This document shows, piece after piece, positions 37,551 to 47,009 of a stretch of DNA of 64,000 bases. The stretch comes from Candidatus Contendibacter odensensis. Its GTDB lineage: Bacteria > Pseudomonadota > Gammaproteobacteria > Competibacterales > Competibacteraceae. A program made the translations under genes and the position numbers. The notes under the pieces are model-generated. The model was not told the origin of the DNA. It saw only the letters and a program-made list of their open reading frames with translations, and did not search any database. Location of the stretch: assembly GCA_002747185.1 (NCBI GenBank), contig PDTV01000004.1, positions 186,001 to 250,000 on the forward strand, written 5' to 3'. Every line of letters starts with the position of its first letter. Within the stretch, counting starts at the first letter, position 1.

Positions 37551-38096
37551 TTATGCGCCAGTCGTTACCATGTATTGATGTTTTTTCTGCAACTTCACAT
37601 AATTTTGTGGAGAATATTCGAGAAATTCCAACTCTTTTTTATTCAAAGATCGAATCGGCTTGACAGGACTGCCCACATAAAGATAACCACTTTTCAGCAC
37701 TTTCCCCGGGGGGACGACACTCCCCGCACCAATGGTGACATGTGATTTTACGATGGCCTTGTCCATCACGATGGCACCCATACCGATGAGACACAGATCT
37801 TCAATAGTGCAGGCGTGCAAAATCACCTTGTGGCCCACAGTCACATCGTTCCCGATGATTGTCGGTTGTCCACCCGGACAAAACCGGCTGTCATGGGTGA
37901 CATGCACCACTGTGCCGTCCTGAATACTGGTGCGAGCACCAATGCGGATACTTTGCATGTCGCCCCGCACAACACTCATCGGCCAGACTGAGCTGTCTGC
38001 ATCAATCTCGACATCACCAATGATCAGGGCGCTTTCGTCAATGTAAGCAGAAGGATGAATTTTCGGCGTATACGGCGCAAAGGAACGAATCGTCAT
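37551..38096 (-). CDS. yrdA: Gamma-carbonic anhydrase-like protein
   Basis: 181 residues from ATG 38096 (a GTG four codons earlier is possible). Left-handed beta-helix hexapeptide repeats; zinc histidine candidates occur in VVHVTHDS and VTVGHKVILHAC. Proton-shuttle residues of the active Cam enzyme are not evident, so activity is uncertain, as for most YrdA-type proteins. A two-hairpin repeat begins about 50 bases upstream. Confidence 0.85.
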   Translation of the reverse strand: MTIRSFAPYTPKIHPSAYIDESALIIGDVEIDADSSVWPMSVVRGDMQSIRIGARTSIQDGTVVHVTHDSRFCPGGQPTIIGNDVTVGHKVILHACTIEDLCLIGMGAIVMDKAIVKSHVTIGAGSVVPPGKVLKSGYLYVGSPVKPIRSLNKKELEFLEYSPQNYVKLQKKHQYMVTTGA

Positions 38097-38148
38097 CGTT
38101 AGTCTCACATGTCGGTAAAGTAATGTGGTGCGGAAAGGTTTTTATACG

Positions 38149-38250
38149 TATAGCGCAAACACTATAAATTGGAAAAATTTATAGTGTTTGCACGTTAAAA
38201 CAGATGGATATAGCGGAACCCATTAATCAAATTTAATGGGTTCCGCTATA
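38149..38250 (+). repeat. Two-hairpin TATAGCG element, copy 4
   Basis: The most regular copy: hairpin A GCGCAAACACTATAAATT with its complement (one mismatch near the base), linker GTTAAAACAGATGGATA, hairpin B GCGGAACCCATTAA with a perfect complement. It ends one base before the gor stop codon, so its hairpins form the immediate 3' end of the gor message. Confidence 0.95.
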
Positions 38251-38251
38251 G

Positions 38252-39610
38252 TTAGCGCATTGTTACCAATTCTTCGGCACTAGTGGGATGGATAGCCACG
38301 GTATCATCGAAATCGCGTTTGGTGGCTCCCATGCGAACAGCTACCGCGAAACCTTGCAGCATCTCATCTGCACCCTCACCCATAATATGGCAACCGACAA
38401 CGTTCTCCTCGGTGCCAGCACAAACCAGTTTCATGACGGTTGGCGTTCGGCGGGTGGTGAGCGCATGATACAGTGCCGTGAAACGGTTCTGATAAATCTT
38501 GATTGCTTCATCGCCATACTGCTGTCGCGCTTCCTCCTCGGTCAGCCCAACTGTACCAATGGGTGGATGGGTAAACACCACAGTGGGAATATTTTCATAG
38601 ACCAGATGCCGTTCAGGTTGGCCGCCAAATAACCGGTCAGCCAAACGCCGGCCCGCTGCAATGGCAACTGGAGTCAGATGAAACCGCTCGGTGACATCAC
38701 CAATCGCATAAATGCCCGGAATATTGGTATTTTGATAAGTATCTGTGGGAATCGTACCGTTTTTGTTGACCGTGACACATGTGGTATCCAGACCGATGTT
38801 GTCGGTATTGGGAACACGACCAATCGCCCATAAGAGCGTATCGGTTTCCAGTGTCCTATTCTGCCCGTCACAGTGCAAATTCAACGTACCGGTCGCGGAA
38901 CGCTCTACTGTGTGAACTTCGGTGTGGGTGACAAGATTGATGCCATCTTTGCGCAATTGTTCTATCAACTGCTCGCGTAGCATTGAATCAAATGTTCGCA
39001 GCACATGGTTTTTACGCAACAGCAGAGTGACCTCTACACCGAGTGTATGCAGCACGCCGGCTATTTCCACCGCAATATAACCACTTCCAGCAATGCTCAC
39101 CCGCTGTGGACAGGTATCAAGTGCAAAAAAGCCGTCTGAAGTGATGCCCAGCTCAGCACCTGAAAGTTCAGGTATTTTGGGTCGTCCACCGGTTGCAATC
39201 ACAATATGGTCAGCGGTATAGCGGGCACCACTGACTTCAAGCGTCTTTGCATTGATAAAATGTCCAAAACCACGAATTGGTTTTATGCCGACCTTATTGA
39301 GATAACCCAGATACCAATCATTCATTTTGTGAATAAAATCATCACGGATGCCCTTGAGCGTTTGCCAATTGAAACAGGATTTGCTCAACTGAAAGCCGTA
39401 ATCAGGTGCATCGTGCAGCATATGAGACAATTGTGCAGCATGCCACATGATTTTTTTGGGCACACAGCCGACATTGACACAGGTTCCACCGAGGCGATCT
39501 GCTTCAATGAGCGCACAATGCGCACCATAACTGGCGGCACGTTCAGCAACGGATAAGCCGCCACTACCACCACCTATTACTAAGAGATCATAATGTTGTT
39601 GTTCTGCCAT
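38252..39610 (-). CDS. gor: Glutathione-disulfide reductase
   Basis: 452 residues from ATG 39610, chosen because GGAG lies five bases upstream. FAD-binding [14 protein letters not shown], redox pair C44/C49 in [18 protein letters not shown]-domain [13 protein letters not shown], and the C-terminal HPTSAEE histidine. It regenerates glutathione with NADPH. RK/R residues defining NADPH preference ([13 protein letters not shown]) are present. The stop codon abuts a two-hairpin repeat. Confidence 0.95.
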   Translation of the reverse strand: MAEQQHYDLLVIGGGSGGLSVAERAASYGAHCALIEADRLGGTCVNVGCVPKKIMWHAAQLSHMLHDAPDYGFQLSKSCFNWQTLKGIRDDFIHKMNDWYLGYLNKVGIKPIRGFGHFINAKTLEVSGARYTADHIVIATGGRPKIPELSGAELGITSDGFFALDTCPQRVSIAGSGYIAVEIAGVLHTLGVEVTLLLRKNHVLRTFDSMLREQLIEQLRKDGINLVTHTEVHTVERSATGTLNLHCDGQNRTLETDTLLWAIGRVPNTDNIGLDTTCVTVNKNGTIPTDTYQNTNIPGIYAIGDVTERFHLTPVAIAAGRRLADRLFGGQPERHLVYENIPTVVFTHPPIGTVGLTEEEARQQYGDEAIKIYQNRFTALYHALTTRRTPTVMKLVCAGTEENVVGCHIMGEGADEMLQGFAVAVRMGATKRDFDDTVAIHPTSAEELVTMR

Positions 39611-39747
39611 AGGCACTCCAAAAAGCATTTTATGATGTTGCGCGATATCCGCATTATTTGTGTGTCTGTCTTGACTGGAGGGTTACTATAACGCGAACTT
39701 GTGGCAGGTGCTTATGTCAGCTTTACTATGCTTGATCTTTTGGAGAA

Positions 39748-40560
39748 ATGATTGTGCGGTTATTAATTGGATTGATCGGTTTATTAGGGTTATCGTTGGT
39801 GAGCGCCAGCGAATTACAATTTGATGGGCAATTTAAGCAGGGTGGGCTGATTTTTGGTCAGGCCCCGCCGGGAACACGATTGATGCTGGATGAACAGGCC
39901 GTGCCAGTTACCCCGAATGGAGATTTTGTGTTCGGTTTTGGACGCAATGCGCCTAAGAGTGCACGGTTACATGCCATATTTCCTGATGGCGAGCGAAAAC
40001 AATATCCACTAAGAATTACGCAGCGCACGTATAAGGTTCAAAGAATCAATGGGTTGCCACCAAAAAAGGTTACGCCTTCAAAAGCGGCCTTAAAGCGGAT
40101 TAAGCGTGAGCGTAAACGTGTGGGTGCTGCCCGCCGTCAGAATATTCAAACGCCTTATTTTCTCAGCGGCTTTATGTGGCCGGTGACCGGGCGGATCAGT
40201 GGTGTTTATGGTAGCCAGCGGATTTTAAATGGCCAACCACGTCAACCGCATTATGGCATTGATATTGCCCGACCTGTCGGTACGCCGGTACGTGCACCTG
40301 CCGATGGCATTGTTACATTGACTGAGCCTGACCTGTATTTTAGTGGCGGCACAATGATTATTGATCATGGTTATCGGCTCAGCTCCACATTCTTGCACTT
40401 GCATGAGATCAAGGTACAGGTTGGGCAGAAAGTACGCAAAGGCGATATTGTAGCGACGGTTGGCAAAACCGGTCGGGTCACAGGGCCGCATCTGGATTGG
40501 CGGATGAACTGGCGAAAGGCGCGGATTGACCCTGCGTTAATTGTTCCACCAATGCGTTAA
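39748..40560 (+). CDS. M23 (LytM-type) peptidase, exported
   Basis: 270 residues. Signal peptide MIVRLLIGLIGLLGLSLVSA, a beta-rich N-terminal domain, a strongly basic linker (KAALKRIKRERKRVGAARR), then the M23 core with HYGIDIARPVG and HLHEIKVQVGQKVRKGD; the metal-binding His/Asp and HLH residues are present, so it may be an active endopeptidase on peptidoglycan. No LysM domain. The TAA stop is supplied by the linker of the truncated repeat that follows, so the last codons may not be native. Confidence 0.88.
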   Translation: MIVRLLIGLIGLLGLSLVSASELQFDGQFKQGGLIFGQAPPGTRLMLDEQAVPVTPNGDFVFGFGRNAPKSARLHAIFPDGERKQYPLRITQRTYKVQRINGLPPKKVTPSKAALKRIKRERKRVGAARRQNIQTPYFLSGFMWPVTGRISGVYGSQRILNGQPRQPHYGIDIARPVGTPVRAPADGIVTLTEPDLYFSGGTMIIDHGYRLSSTFLHLHEIKVQVGQKVRKGDIVATVGKTGRVTGPHLDWRMNWRKARIDPALIVPPMR

Positions 40561-40613
40561 AACAGATGGATATAGCGGAACCAATTAAATCTGATTTAAT
40601 TGGTTCCGCTATA
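40553..40613 (+). repeat. Two-hairpin element, copy 5, truncated (hairpin B only)
   Basis: Starts GCGTTAAAACAGATGGATA, the family linker, and continues with hairpin B as GCGGAACCAATTAA and TTAATTGGTTCCGC. Compared with the CCCATT/AATGGG form, both arms changed together (CCAATT/AATTGG). Hairpin A is missing. The linker overlaps the end of the M23 gene. Confidence 0.92.
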
Positions 40614-40641
40614 TCCAGGGTGAACTGATAGGGTTCTGTAA

Positions 40642-40666
40642 AAAATCCCCCCAACGGGGGGATTTT
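40642..40666. terminator. Bidirectional intrinsic terminator between M23 gene and glgP
   Basis: AAAATCCCCCC and GGGGGGATTTT pair around AAC. It lies between convergent genes and can stop both transcripts. Confidence 0.85.
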
Positions 40667-40705
40667 GGTCAAGCTCCGGTCAATCTCATGTCATGTACCA
40701 TGGCA

Positions 40706-43216
40706 TCATTTTGATGGCATGGCAGGTAGTGGTTCCAGCTTCCAGATTTCCTGGTTGTACTCCTGCATAGTGCGATCTGTGGAGAATTTACCGCTGAAAG
40801 CTGTGTTAAGAATACTCATTTTCGCCCATCGATCCTGATCCAGATAAGCTGCAGCCGCCCGCTGCTGAGCATCAATAAAGCTACGCATATCCGCGATGGT
40901 TAACCAGGGATCGTGCGGACTGGTTAGTGTTTGTATGAGCGGATCGAAAATACCCTGTTCAAATTGATTAAAGTGGGCTTTTTCGAGTAGTTGCATTACA
41001 CGGGAGATATCGGAATCAGTATTGATAATCGATACAGGATCATAGTGTTTGCGCTGCTCTTCAACGCCCTGAGCCGTTAGACCGAACAGGAAGAAGTTAT
41101 CATCACCCACTTCCTCGCGGATTTCGATGTTGGCGCCATCAAGTGTGCCAATGGTTACCGCACCGTTCATCATGAACTTCATGTTGCCGGTGCCGGATGC
41201 TTCCTTGCCCGCTGTCGAAATTTGTTCGGACAGATCGGAGCCAGGACAGATAATTTCCATGGCCGTCACGCGATAATTGGGCAGGAAGGCAATTTTTAGC
41301 TTGTCACCCACTTCAACATCATTGTTGATGACATGAGCAACATTGTTGATGAGCTTGATAATCAGCTTGGCAGTGTAATAGCCTGGCGCCGCCTTACCCC
41401 CGATCAACACACAACGCGGCGTCCAGTTTTCGCAGTCACCGCGTTTGATACGGTCATATAGATGGATAACATGCAGCACATTCAGCAATTGACGCTTGTA
41501 CTCATGCATCCGCTTGACCTGAACATCGAACATGGCGCTGGTGTTAAAGGTAACGCCACAGCCCTTTGCAACCAGCGCGGCCAGCCGAGCTTTGTTCTCT
41601 TGCTTGATTTTTTGCCATTGCTGGCGAAATTTCGCGTTATCTGCATATGGGGCTAACTTGCGTAGATCATCCAGATTCGTGATCCAGCCGGCGCCAATGT
41701 TTTCGGTGATCAGATCACTCATGCCGGGATTACAACTGGCAATCCAGCGACGCTGGGTTACGCCATTGGTCTTGTTATTGAACCGCTCCGGCCACAGCTC
41801 GTAAAAGTCGTGGAACAAGCCTTGCTTGAGCAGGTCTGAATGCAGTTCCGCAACCCCATTGACCGAGAAGCTGCCAACAATTGCCAGATACGCCATGCGA
41901 ACCTGCTTCTCATAGCTTTCCTCAATCAAGGACATGCGCTGTTGGTATTCGATCTTCCCTGGCCAGCGATTGGATACCTCAGCGAGAAATTGCGCATTGA
42001 TTTCGTAGATGATTTCCAAAAGCCGTGGCAGCAACTGTTCAAACAACCATACCGGCCAACGCTCTAATGCTTCAGGCAGTAAGGTATGGTTTGTGTATGC
42101 CATAACGCGACGGGTGATATTCCAGGCTTCATTCCACTTCAGCCCGTGCTCATCAAGCAGCAAACGCATCAGCTCGGCCACAGCGATGGTGGGGTGCGTA
42201 TCGTTGAGCTGGAAGCAATTTTTATCAGCAAATTCGCTAAAATCTTCCCCGTGTATGCGAACCCACTGCCGAATGACGTCCTGCAAGCTGGCCGAAGCGA
42301 GGAAGTACTGCTGGCGTAGCCGTAATTGCTTGCCGTTTTCGGTGGCATCATTAGGGTAGAGAACCATCGTGATGTTCTCTGCCATATTTTTGGCGGCGAC
42401 CGCTTCCGCATAGCTTCCGGCATTGAAGTCATTAAGATCAAATTCATCAGTTGCTGCCGATGACCAGAGGCGTAGCGTGTTGACGGTACCATTCTGGTAG
42501 CCAGGAATCGGTACATCGTAGGGTACAGCCAGCACATCCTGGGTATTGACCCAGCGGCGCACCGGCTTGCCATTGGCATCAAGGTGGTTTTCGGTATGGC
42601 CACCAAAGCGGATTCGCTGGGTATATTCCGGCCGTTCCAGATCCCAAAGGTTACCGCTACCGAGCCAGTGATCGGGTTCTTCAACCTGATAACCGTTCTC
42701 AATACGTTGACGGAACATGCCGTAGGCGTAACGGATGCCGTAGCCCACTACGGGTAAACGCAGTGTGGCGCAACTGTCCATAAAGCAGGCGGCTAATCGC
42801 CCTAAGCCGCCATTACCCAGACCGGCATCGTTTTCGCAGTCGGCTAACTCTTCCATGGTTAGCCCCATATCATGCAGGGCTTTGTTGACAGGTTCGGTAA
42901 CGCCCAGATTAAGCATGGCGTTGCTCAAGGCACGACCCATCAAAAATTCCATGGACAGGTAATAGGCGCGTCGCATACCACCGTTTGTTTCATAGGCATA
43001 GCGGGTGTTCTTCCAGCGTTCCCATAGGCGATCACGCAAGGTAAGCACCAGAGCTTCGTACATATAATTGGTGTATCGCGTGTGTCGGTCACGGCCTAGT
43101 GTGTGGCTGAAGTAATGCCGAAAATCGGCGGTAATGCTTTTGGCATCCATACCAAGAGGCGGTAATTCAGTTAACCAGGAAACGGGGGTGCTTCTCTCTA
43201 CGGTTTTGATCGTCAT
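40706..43216 (-). CDS. glgP: Glycogen/starch phosphorylase
   Basis: 836 residues, complete. GT35 family; the PLP lysine is in KEASGTGNMKFMMNGA; other signatures are YYLSMEFLMGRAL and GNGGLGRLAACFMDS. It releases glucose-1-phosphate from storage glycogen. No glg synthesis gene is adjacent; the gene appears monocistronic, with a shared terminator downstream and a 262-base gene-free region upstream. Together with ppdK it implies a glycogen store. Confidence 0.97.
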   Translation of the reverse strand: MTIKTVERSTPVSWLTELPPLGMDAKSITADFRHYFSHTLGRDRHTRYTNYMYEALVLTLRDRLWERWKNTRYAYETNGGMRRAYYLSMEFLMGRALSNAMLNLGVTEPVNKALHDMGLTMEELADCENDAGLGNGGLGRLAACFMDSCATLRLPVVGYGIRYAYGMFRQRIENGYQVEEPDHWLGSGNLWDLERPEYTQRIRFGGHTENHLDANGKPVRRWVNTQDVLAVPYDVPIPGYQNGTVNTLRLWSSAATDEFDLNDFNAGSYAEAVAAKNMAENITMVLYPNDATENGKQLRLRQQYFLASASLQDVIRQWVRIHGEDFSEFADKNCFQLNDTHPTIAVAELMRLLLDEHGLKWNEAWNITRRVMAYTNHTLLPEALERWPVWLFEQLLPRLLEIIYEINAQFLAEVSNRWPGKIEYQQRMSLIEESYEKQVRMAYLAIVGSFSVNGVAELHSDLLKQGLFHDFYELWPERFNNKTNGVTQRRWIASCNPGMSDLITENIGAGWITNLDDLRKLAPYADNAKFRQQWQKIKQENKARLAALVAKGCGVTFNTSAMFDVQVKRMHEYKRQLLNVLHVIHLYDRIKRGDCENWTPRCVLIGGKAAPGYYTAKLIIKLINNVAHVINNDVEVGDKLKIAFLPNYRVTAMEIICPGSDLSEQISTAGKEASGTGNMKFMMNGAVTIGTLDGANIEIREEVGDDNFFLFGLTAQGVEEQRKHYDPVSIINTDSDISRVMQLLEKAHFNQFEQGIFDPLIQTLTSPHDPWLTIADMRSFIDAQQRAAAAYLDQDRWAKMSILNTAFSGKFSTDRTMQEYNQEIWKLEPLPAMPSK

Positions 43217-43478
43217 AGCGATATGGTTCCGTTATAAATGTTTGATACGTGAAAAACCCGACAGGGCAAGGTGCGACTGGTAAGGTCAATTTGCCGCCAG
43301 CGGCTACCATGCCTGAGACAGGATGCGGGCAAAGTGTACCCGCTGCCGGGTTGGACTCTAAGGAAAAATAGACAGGCTACGGGCGAATGCAAGACGCCGG
43401 CTGGAATACGACGGAATTATTGATAACGTTATACCGGTCTGGAGCGGCTGATCGGTGTTTGGGGAATGAGTTTGTTAG

Positions 43479-43799
43479 CTAACCCCGGGAGGCTGCTTGT
43501 TCACGTGTGTAGAAGCAGCCTTGGCGGATGAAGCCGGCGATCACTCGGGTCTTGGCCGCAATCACACGACCGGTGGGGTCGCGCGCGAGAATCAGATGAT
43601 TCGGCAAGCCATCCAATATATGAATGGCCGCAGGAATACCGTCAGATCGACAAGAGGGATAAATATCACCTGTATCCTGATCAAGAAAGCCGGGCAGGAA
43701 GCCTGTATGCTGGTTTTCTTGACTGACACCGCCGGTACCAGAAAACAACTGGTTCTCCATTTCTAGGGTGTTTACAGTTAGCATCTGCGTCATGGTCAT
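43479..43799 (-). CDS. Conserved hypothetical protein
   Basis: 106 residues. I do not recognise a named family. The sequence has a patterned core: GFLPGFLDQDTGDIYPS, IHILDGLPNHLILARDPTGR and VIAGFIRQGCFYTREQA. This looks like a soluble alpha/beta protein and resembles small conserved proteins annotated as hypothetical in proteobacteria. GGGG precedes the first ATG. It stands alone upstream of glgP on the same strand but 260 bases away. Confidence 0.65.
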   Translation of the reverse strand: MTMTQMLTVNTLEMENQLFSGTGGVSQENQHTGFLPGFLDQDTGDIYPSCRSDGIPAAIHILDGLPNHLILARDPTGRVIAAKTRVIAGFIRQGCFYTREQAASRG

Positions 43800-43979
43800 T
43801 CCCCAAAGCTTAATTTTACGAATCAGAGATCCAGGAGAAATTCTGCAAAAACAGTTTTTTTAAAAAAACAACGCTATTTTCCAAAAAAGAACAACTGTTG
43901 TTTTCAAGTCTATAAGCCTTTGGTAAAAGAGACAAGCCGACAGCTTAAAAAAGACAGTCAGGTTATCAAGAATGATAAT

Positions 43980-45095
43980 ATGCACCCGGATCAGCAGGAG
44001 CAAAACTACTTGAAGCAAGAACCTTGTCTATATGTTGCCCTGTCAGGGCATGGTTTCGGGCATTTGGCCCAAGTTGCACCGGTGTTAAATGAACTTCAGC
44101 GTCGTCATCCCAAAATCCGGTTGGTTGTGCAGACCATAATTCCAGAAGTCTTTTTAAACGCCCGAATTATGGGGAATTTTAGCGTGGTTTCCGAGGCGTC
44201 TGATTTTGGTATGTTGATGGTAGATGCACTGACGGCGAGAGTCGCGGACAGTTTGGAAGCATACCGTGTGTGTCATGCAAGCTGGGATGCGCGACTGGAT
44301 CGGCAAACGCAAATAATGCAGGCGGCTAAACCGGATGTACTGCTTGCTGATATTCCTTATCTTGGTCTGGCTGCTGCCGCCCGATTGCAGATACCATCGC
44401 TGGCATTATGCTCTCTGAATTGGGCGGACATTTTGTGTGGTTATTGCCAGAGTGAACCCGATGTGGCCGATTTATGTGCCCCCATGCTGGATGCTTACAA
44501 TAGTGCTGTTGCTTTTTTACAACCAACGCCCAGTATGCCAATGCCACAATTAAGTAACACCCAATCAATTGGTGTTATCGCTGCGCCGGGCCAGGAGCGC
44601 CGCGTTGATATTGATCGGCAACTGGGGCTTCGAGGTGGGGAAACGCTGATTTTGATGGGATTGGGTGGCGTGGATATGCGTCCGCCGCTGGAGACATGGC
44701 CGGTATTACCTTCTGTGCATTGGTTGCTCCCGCCGACTTGGGATGTAGCACGATCCGATATGTTCACCTGGGACAGGTTAATTGATTGTTCGATGCTCGA
44801 TCTCATTTGTTCTTGTGATGTTCTGGTGACCAAGCCGGGGTATGGGGCATTTACTGAAGCAGCATGTAATGGAACACGGGTGCTTTTTGTAGAGCGGGAT
44901 GACTGGCCAGAGGAACCCTGGTTAAGTCGCTGGCTGTTAGCGTACGGTAATGCCGTAAAGATCAGTCGCCAGCAATTGACTAGCGGCGATCTGGCTGAAC
45001 CGTTGCAACAGCTGCTGGCGCAGCCTGCGCGGGCAAAAGTAGTACCGACAGGTGTGGCTGAAGCTGTTGATTGGCTGGAACATCTTATGATGTAG
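43980..45095 (+). CDS. Predicted GT-B glycosyltransferase
   Basis: 371 residues from ATG 43980; an upstream TTG (43920) is open but unlikely. The N-terminus YVALSGHGFGHLAQVAPVLN resembles the glycine-rich loop of GT-B enzymes, and the C-terminal CDVLVTKPGYGAFTEAACNG resembles their nucleotide-sugar donor site. It also recalls the N-terminal domain of some sugar kinases. Donor and acceptor are unknown. Upstream, divergent from the small gene at 43479, is an AT-rich promoter region with a palindrome AACAACTGTTGTT (43890-43902). Confidence 0.65.
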   Translation: MHPDQQEQNYLKQEPCLYVALSGHGFGHLAQVAPVLNELQRRHPKIRLVVQTIIPEVFLNARIMGNFSVVSEASDFGMLMVDALTARVADSLEAYRVCHASWDARLDRQTQIMQAAKPDVLLADIPYLGLAAAARLQIPSLALCSLNWADILCGYCQSEPDVADLCAPMLDAYNSAVAFLQPTPSMPMPQLSNTQSIGVIAAPGQERRVDIDRQLGLRGGETLILMGLGGVDMRPPLETWPVLPSVHWLLPPTWDVARSDMFTWDRLIDCSMLDLICSCDVLVTKPGYGAFTEAACNGTRVLFVERDDWPEEPWLSRWLLAYGNAVKISRQQLTSGDLAEPLQQLLAQPARAKVVPTGVAEAVDWLEHLMM

Positions 45096-45178
45096 CACCG
45101 GCCGCGCAGGATTTGGAGAAGACAAGCCGTTTGTGGCGATACCCTGCATTTTAGCCGGTATAGCCTATAGCTTATGGG

Positions 45179-45946
45179 TTATTGCTGATAAGCCGCCCAA
45201 ATCTGGCGCATACTGACAGCTGCACCTGAGGTCAGTTTGTGATCAATATAGCGGGTGACATTGGTTTCGCCAGGATTGATTTCTACAGTAGGCACACCGG
45301 TTTGGCTGGCTTGTACCACAGGGCCGGCGATGTAGGGGAAGATACTTGTTGTACCAATACTGAAGACCAGGTCAAAACCTTGATCGAGCTCGCGGTAAAA
45401 GTGCTGGATTGCATCGGAGGGCAGCGTTTCGTCGAACAAAGTGACTCGGGGTCGTACCAGGGCTTTGCAGTGTGGGCAGGCCGGCGGTATCTGCAAGTTG
45501 GTGTAATCTGGCACTGTAGCGGTATAATCGCATTGAGTACAGTAAAGGTCGTGGATATCGCCGTGCATTTCAATCAGATTGCGGCTACCTGCGTCACGGT
45601 GAAAGCCATCGATATTCTGGGTCAGCACGCAAACTTCAAAATGATCCTGCATGTTCGCAATGATCGTATGCGCTTCATTGAAACGTGCGCCGCGACAGGC
45701 TTGTTCAATTTGATGTAAGTATTTCCAGGTGATTGCCGGGTTGGAGGCAAACATGGAACCGGATAAGGCGGTCTCAATGGGAATATTTTCTTCAGTCGTT
45801 TGGTTGTTGTACAAGCCGCCAATACCACGATAGGTGGGCAAACCGGAGTCAGCCGAGATGCCGGCACCTGTTATAAACAGGAGTCGGCGAGCACATTGCA
45901 GGGCCTCAACGATATGAGTAACAACAGCAGGATTCGGTGCGTTCAT
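45179..45946 (-). CDS. cobB: Sir2-family NAD-dependent protein deacylase
   Basis: 255 residues. NAD-binding ITGAGISADSGLPTYRG, catalytic TQNIDGFHRDAGS with the His in IEMHG, and a zinc finger C-x2-C ... C-x2-C (CTQCDY, CPHC). Removes acyl groups from lysines, e.g. on acetyl-CoA synthetase. It lacks the obvious Tyr/Arg pair of desuccinylating SirT5-type enzymes in the part I can compare, so deacetylase is the default guess. Confidence 0.9.
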   Translation of the reverse strand: MNAPNPAVVTHIVEALQCARRLLFITGAGISADSGLPTYRGIGGLYNNQTTEENIPIETALSGSMFASNPAITWKYLHQIEQACRGARFNEAHTIIANMQDHFEVCVLTQNIDGFHRDAGSRNLIEMHGDIHDLYCTQCDYTATVPDYTNLQIPPACPHCKALVRPRVTLFDETLPSDAIQHFYRELDQGFDLVFSIGTTSIFPYIAGPVVQASQTGVPTVEINPGETNVTRYIDHKLTSGAAVSMRQIWAAYQQ

Positions 45947-46081
45947 GGTGTGCTCTCATAAGTGATGGTTGAATCTTGTTTGAAAATACAATGCTTGCGG
46001 ATACCTGCTTATGTCTTCAAGCAGTTGAGCCAGATGAGCTGTAGACGGCTGAAAGCGAAACTCCCTGTTCAGTGATGCTAC

Positions 46082-46130
46082 AAAAAAACACCTGGAGGTA
46101 CCACCTGTGGGTGAGTACCGTTTAGGTGTT
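46082..46130 (-). terminator. Terminator after the ParA-like gene
   Basis: On the complement AACACCT and AGGTGTT close a larger branched hairpin and are followed by a T run (TTTTTTTG). It overlaps the stop codon of the ParA-like gene. Confidence 0.6.
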
Positions 46131-46893
46131 AAGTGGTCAGTAGCGTATAAAGTGCTTCGAATTCACGGGTCAGCTTATGCTTGGGATCAAGGTAGATCAT
46201 CGGTAATGCCTGAGCATGTGACTCACGGATTTTGACCGAGGTTGACAGGAACGCTTCCAGCACGGGCAATCCTTCGGCGCGTAGTTCTTCGACCAGGCGT
46301 ACAGGCAATTTGGCGCGTGCCTGGAAGTGATTAACGATAATACCTTCAATCCGCAGATCGCTATTATGATCTGCTTGAATCTCGCGGATACTGTCCATCA
46401 GGGTATACAGGGCACGGCGGGAAAAGTCATCACAATCAAACGGAATCAGGCAGGCCTGGGCGGCAATCAATGCCGAGCGGGTATAAAAATTGAGCGCAGG
46501 TGGTGTATCAATGAAGATGGCATCAAATTCGGTTAGCGTATCCAGTGCTTCACGCAGCTTGTACATCTTGTAGCGGGATTCCAGCTTGATTTGCAGCTCT
46601 TCCAGTCGCGGGTCGGAGGGGAGTACGCTGAGATTGTTGAAAGTGGTCGGTACAACATAGGTATCGGGTTTGTCGCCGAATATCCTGTAGGCCAGGACAT
46701 CATCAAAAAAATGAGCAAGGGTTTTTTTCTGTTCACCCAGTGTCTGACCTAGCAAGTAGTGAGAGGCGTTGGTTTGTGGATCCAGATCGACTAGCAGGGT
46801 GCGTTGACCGCGTGCCGCGCTGATGGCAGCCAGATTGCAAGCGATAGTGGATTTACCCACCCCTCCTTTCTGATTAAAGACAACTCGGCGCAT
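46129..46893 (-). CDS. ParA/MinD-family P-loop ATPase
   Basis: 254 residues from MRRVVFNQKGGVGKSTIACN; an in-frame GTG four codons earlier is possible, but GTGGAAA serves better as ribosome site. Deviant Walker A KGGVGKST, DLDPQTNASHYLLG and IDTPPALNFYTRSA are intact. No parB or parS is adjacent, so it is probably not the chromosome partition ATPase but an orphan family member. It precedes nothing on its own strand for 180 bases and follows the ArsA-like gene by about 115 bases. Confidence 0.85.
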   Translation of the reverse strand: MRRVVFNQKGGVGKSTIACNLAAISAARGQRTLLVDLDPQTNASHYLLGQTLGEQKKTLAHFFDDVLAYRIFGDKPDTYVVPTTFNNLSVLPSDPRLEELQIKLESRYKMYKLREALDTLTEFDAIFIDTPPALNFYTRSALIAAQACLIPFDCDDFSRRALYTLMDSIREIQADHNSDLRIEGIIVNHFQARAKLPVRLVEELRAEGLPVLEAFLSTSVKIRESHAQALPMIYLDPKHKLTREFEALYTLLTT

Positions 46894-47009
46894 GGTAGTT
46901 TCCACGATTTTATCAGGGTTTCAAACGATTGTAGTCAAGCCAGGTTACGGTGTCGAGATTAATGGTTATGCCCCATATGTCTGGTCAATCCTGCTATAGC
47001 CGGACAAAT

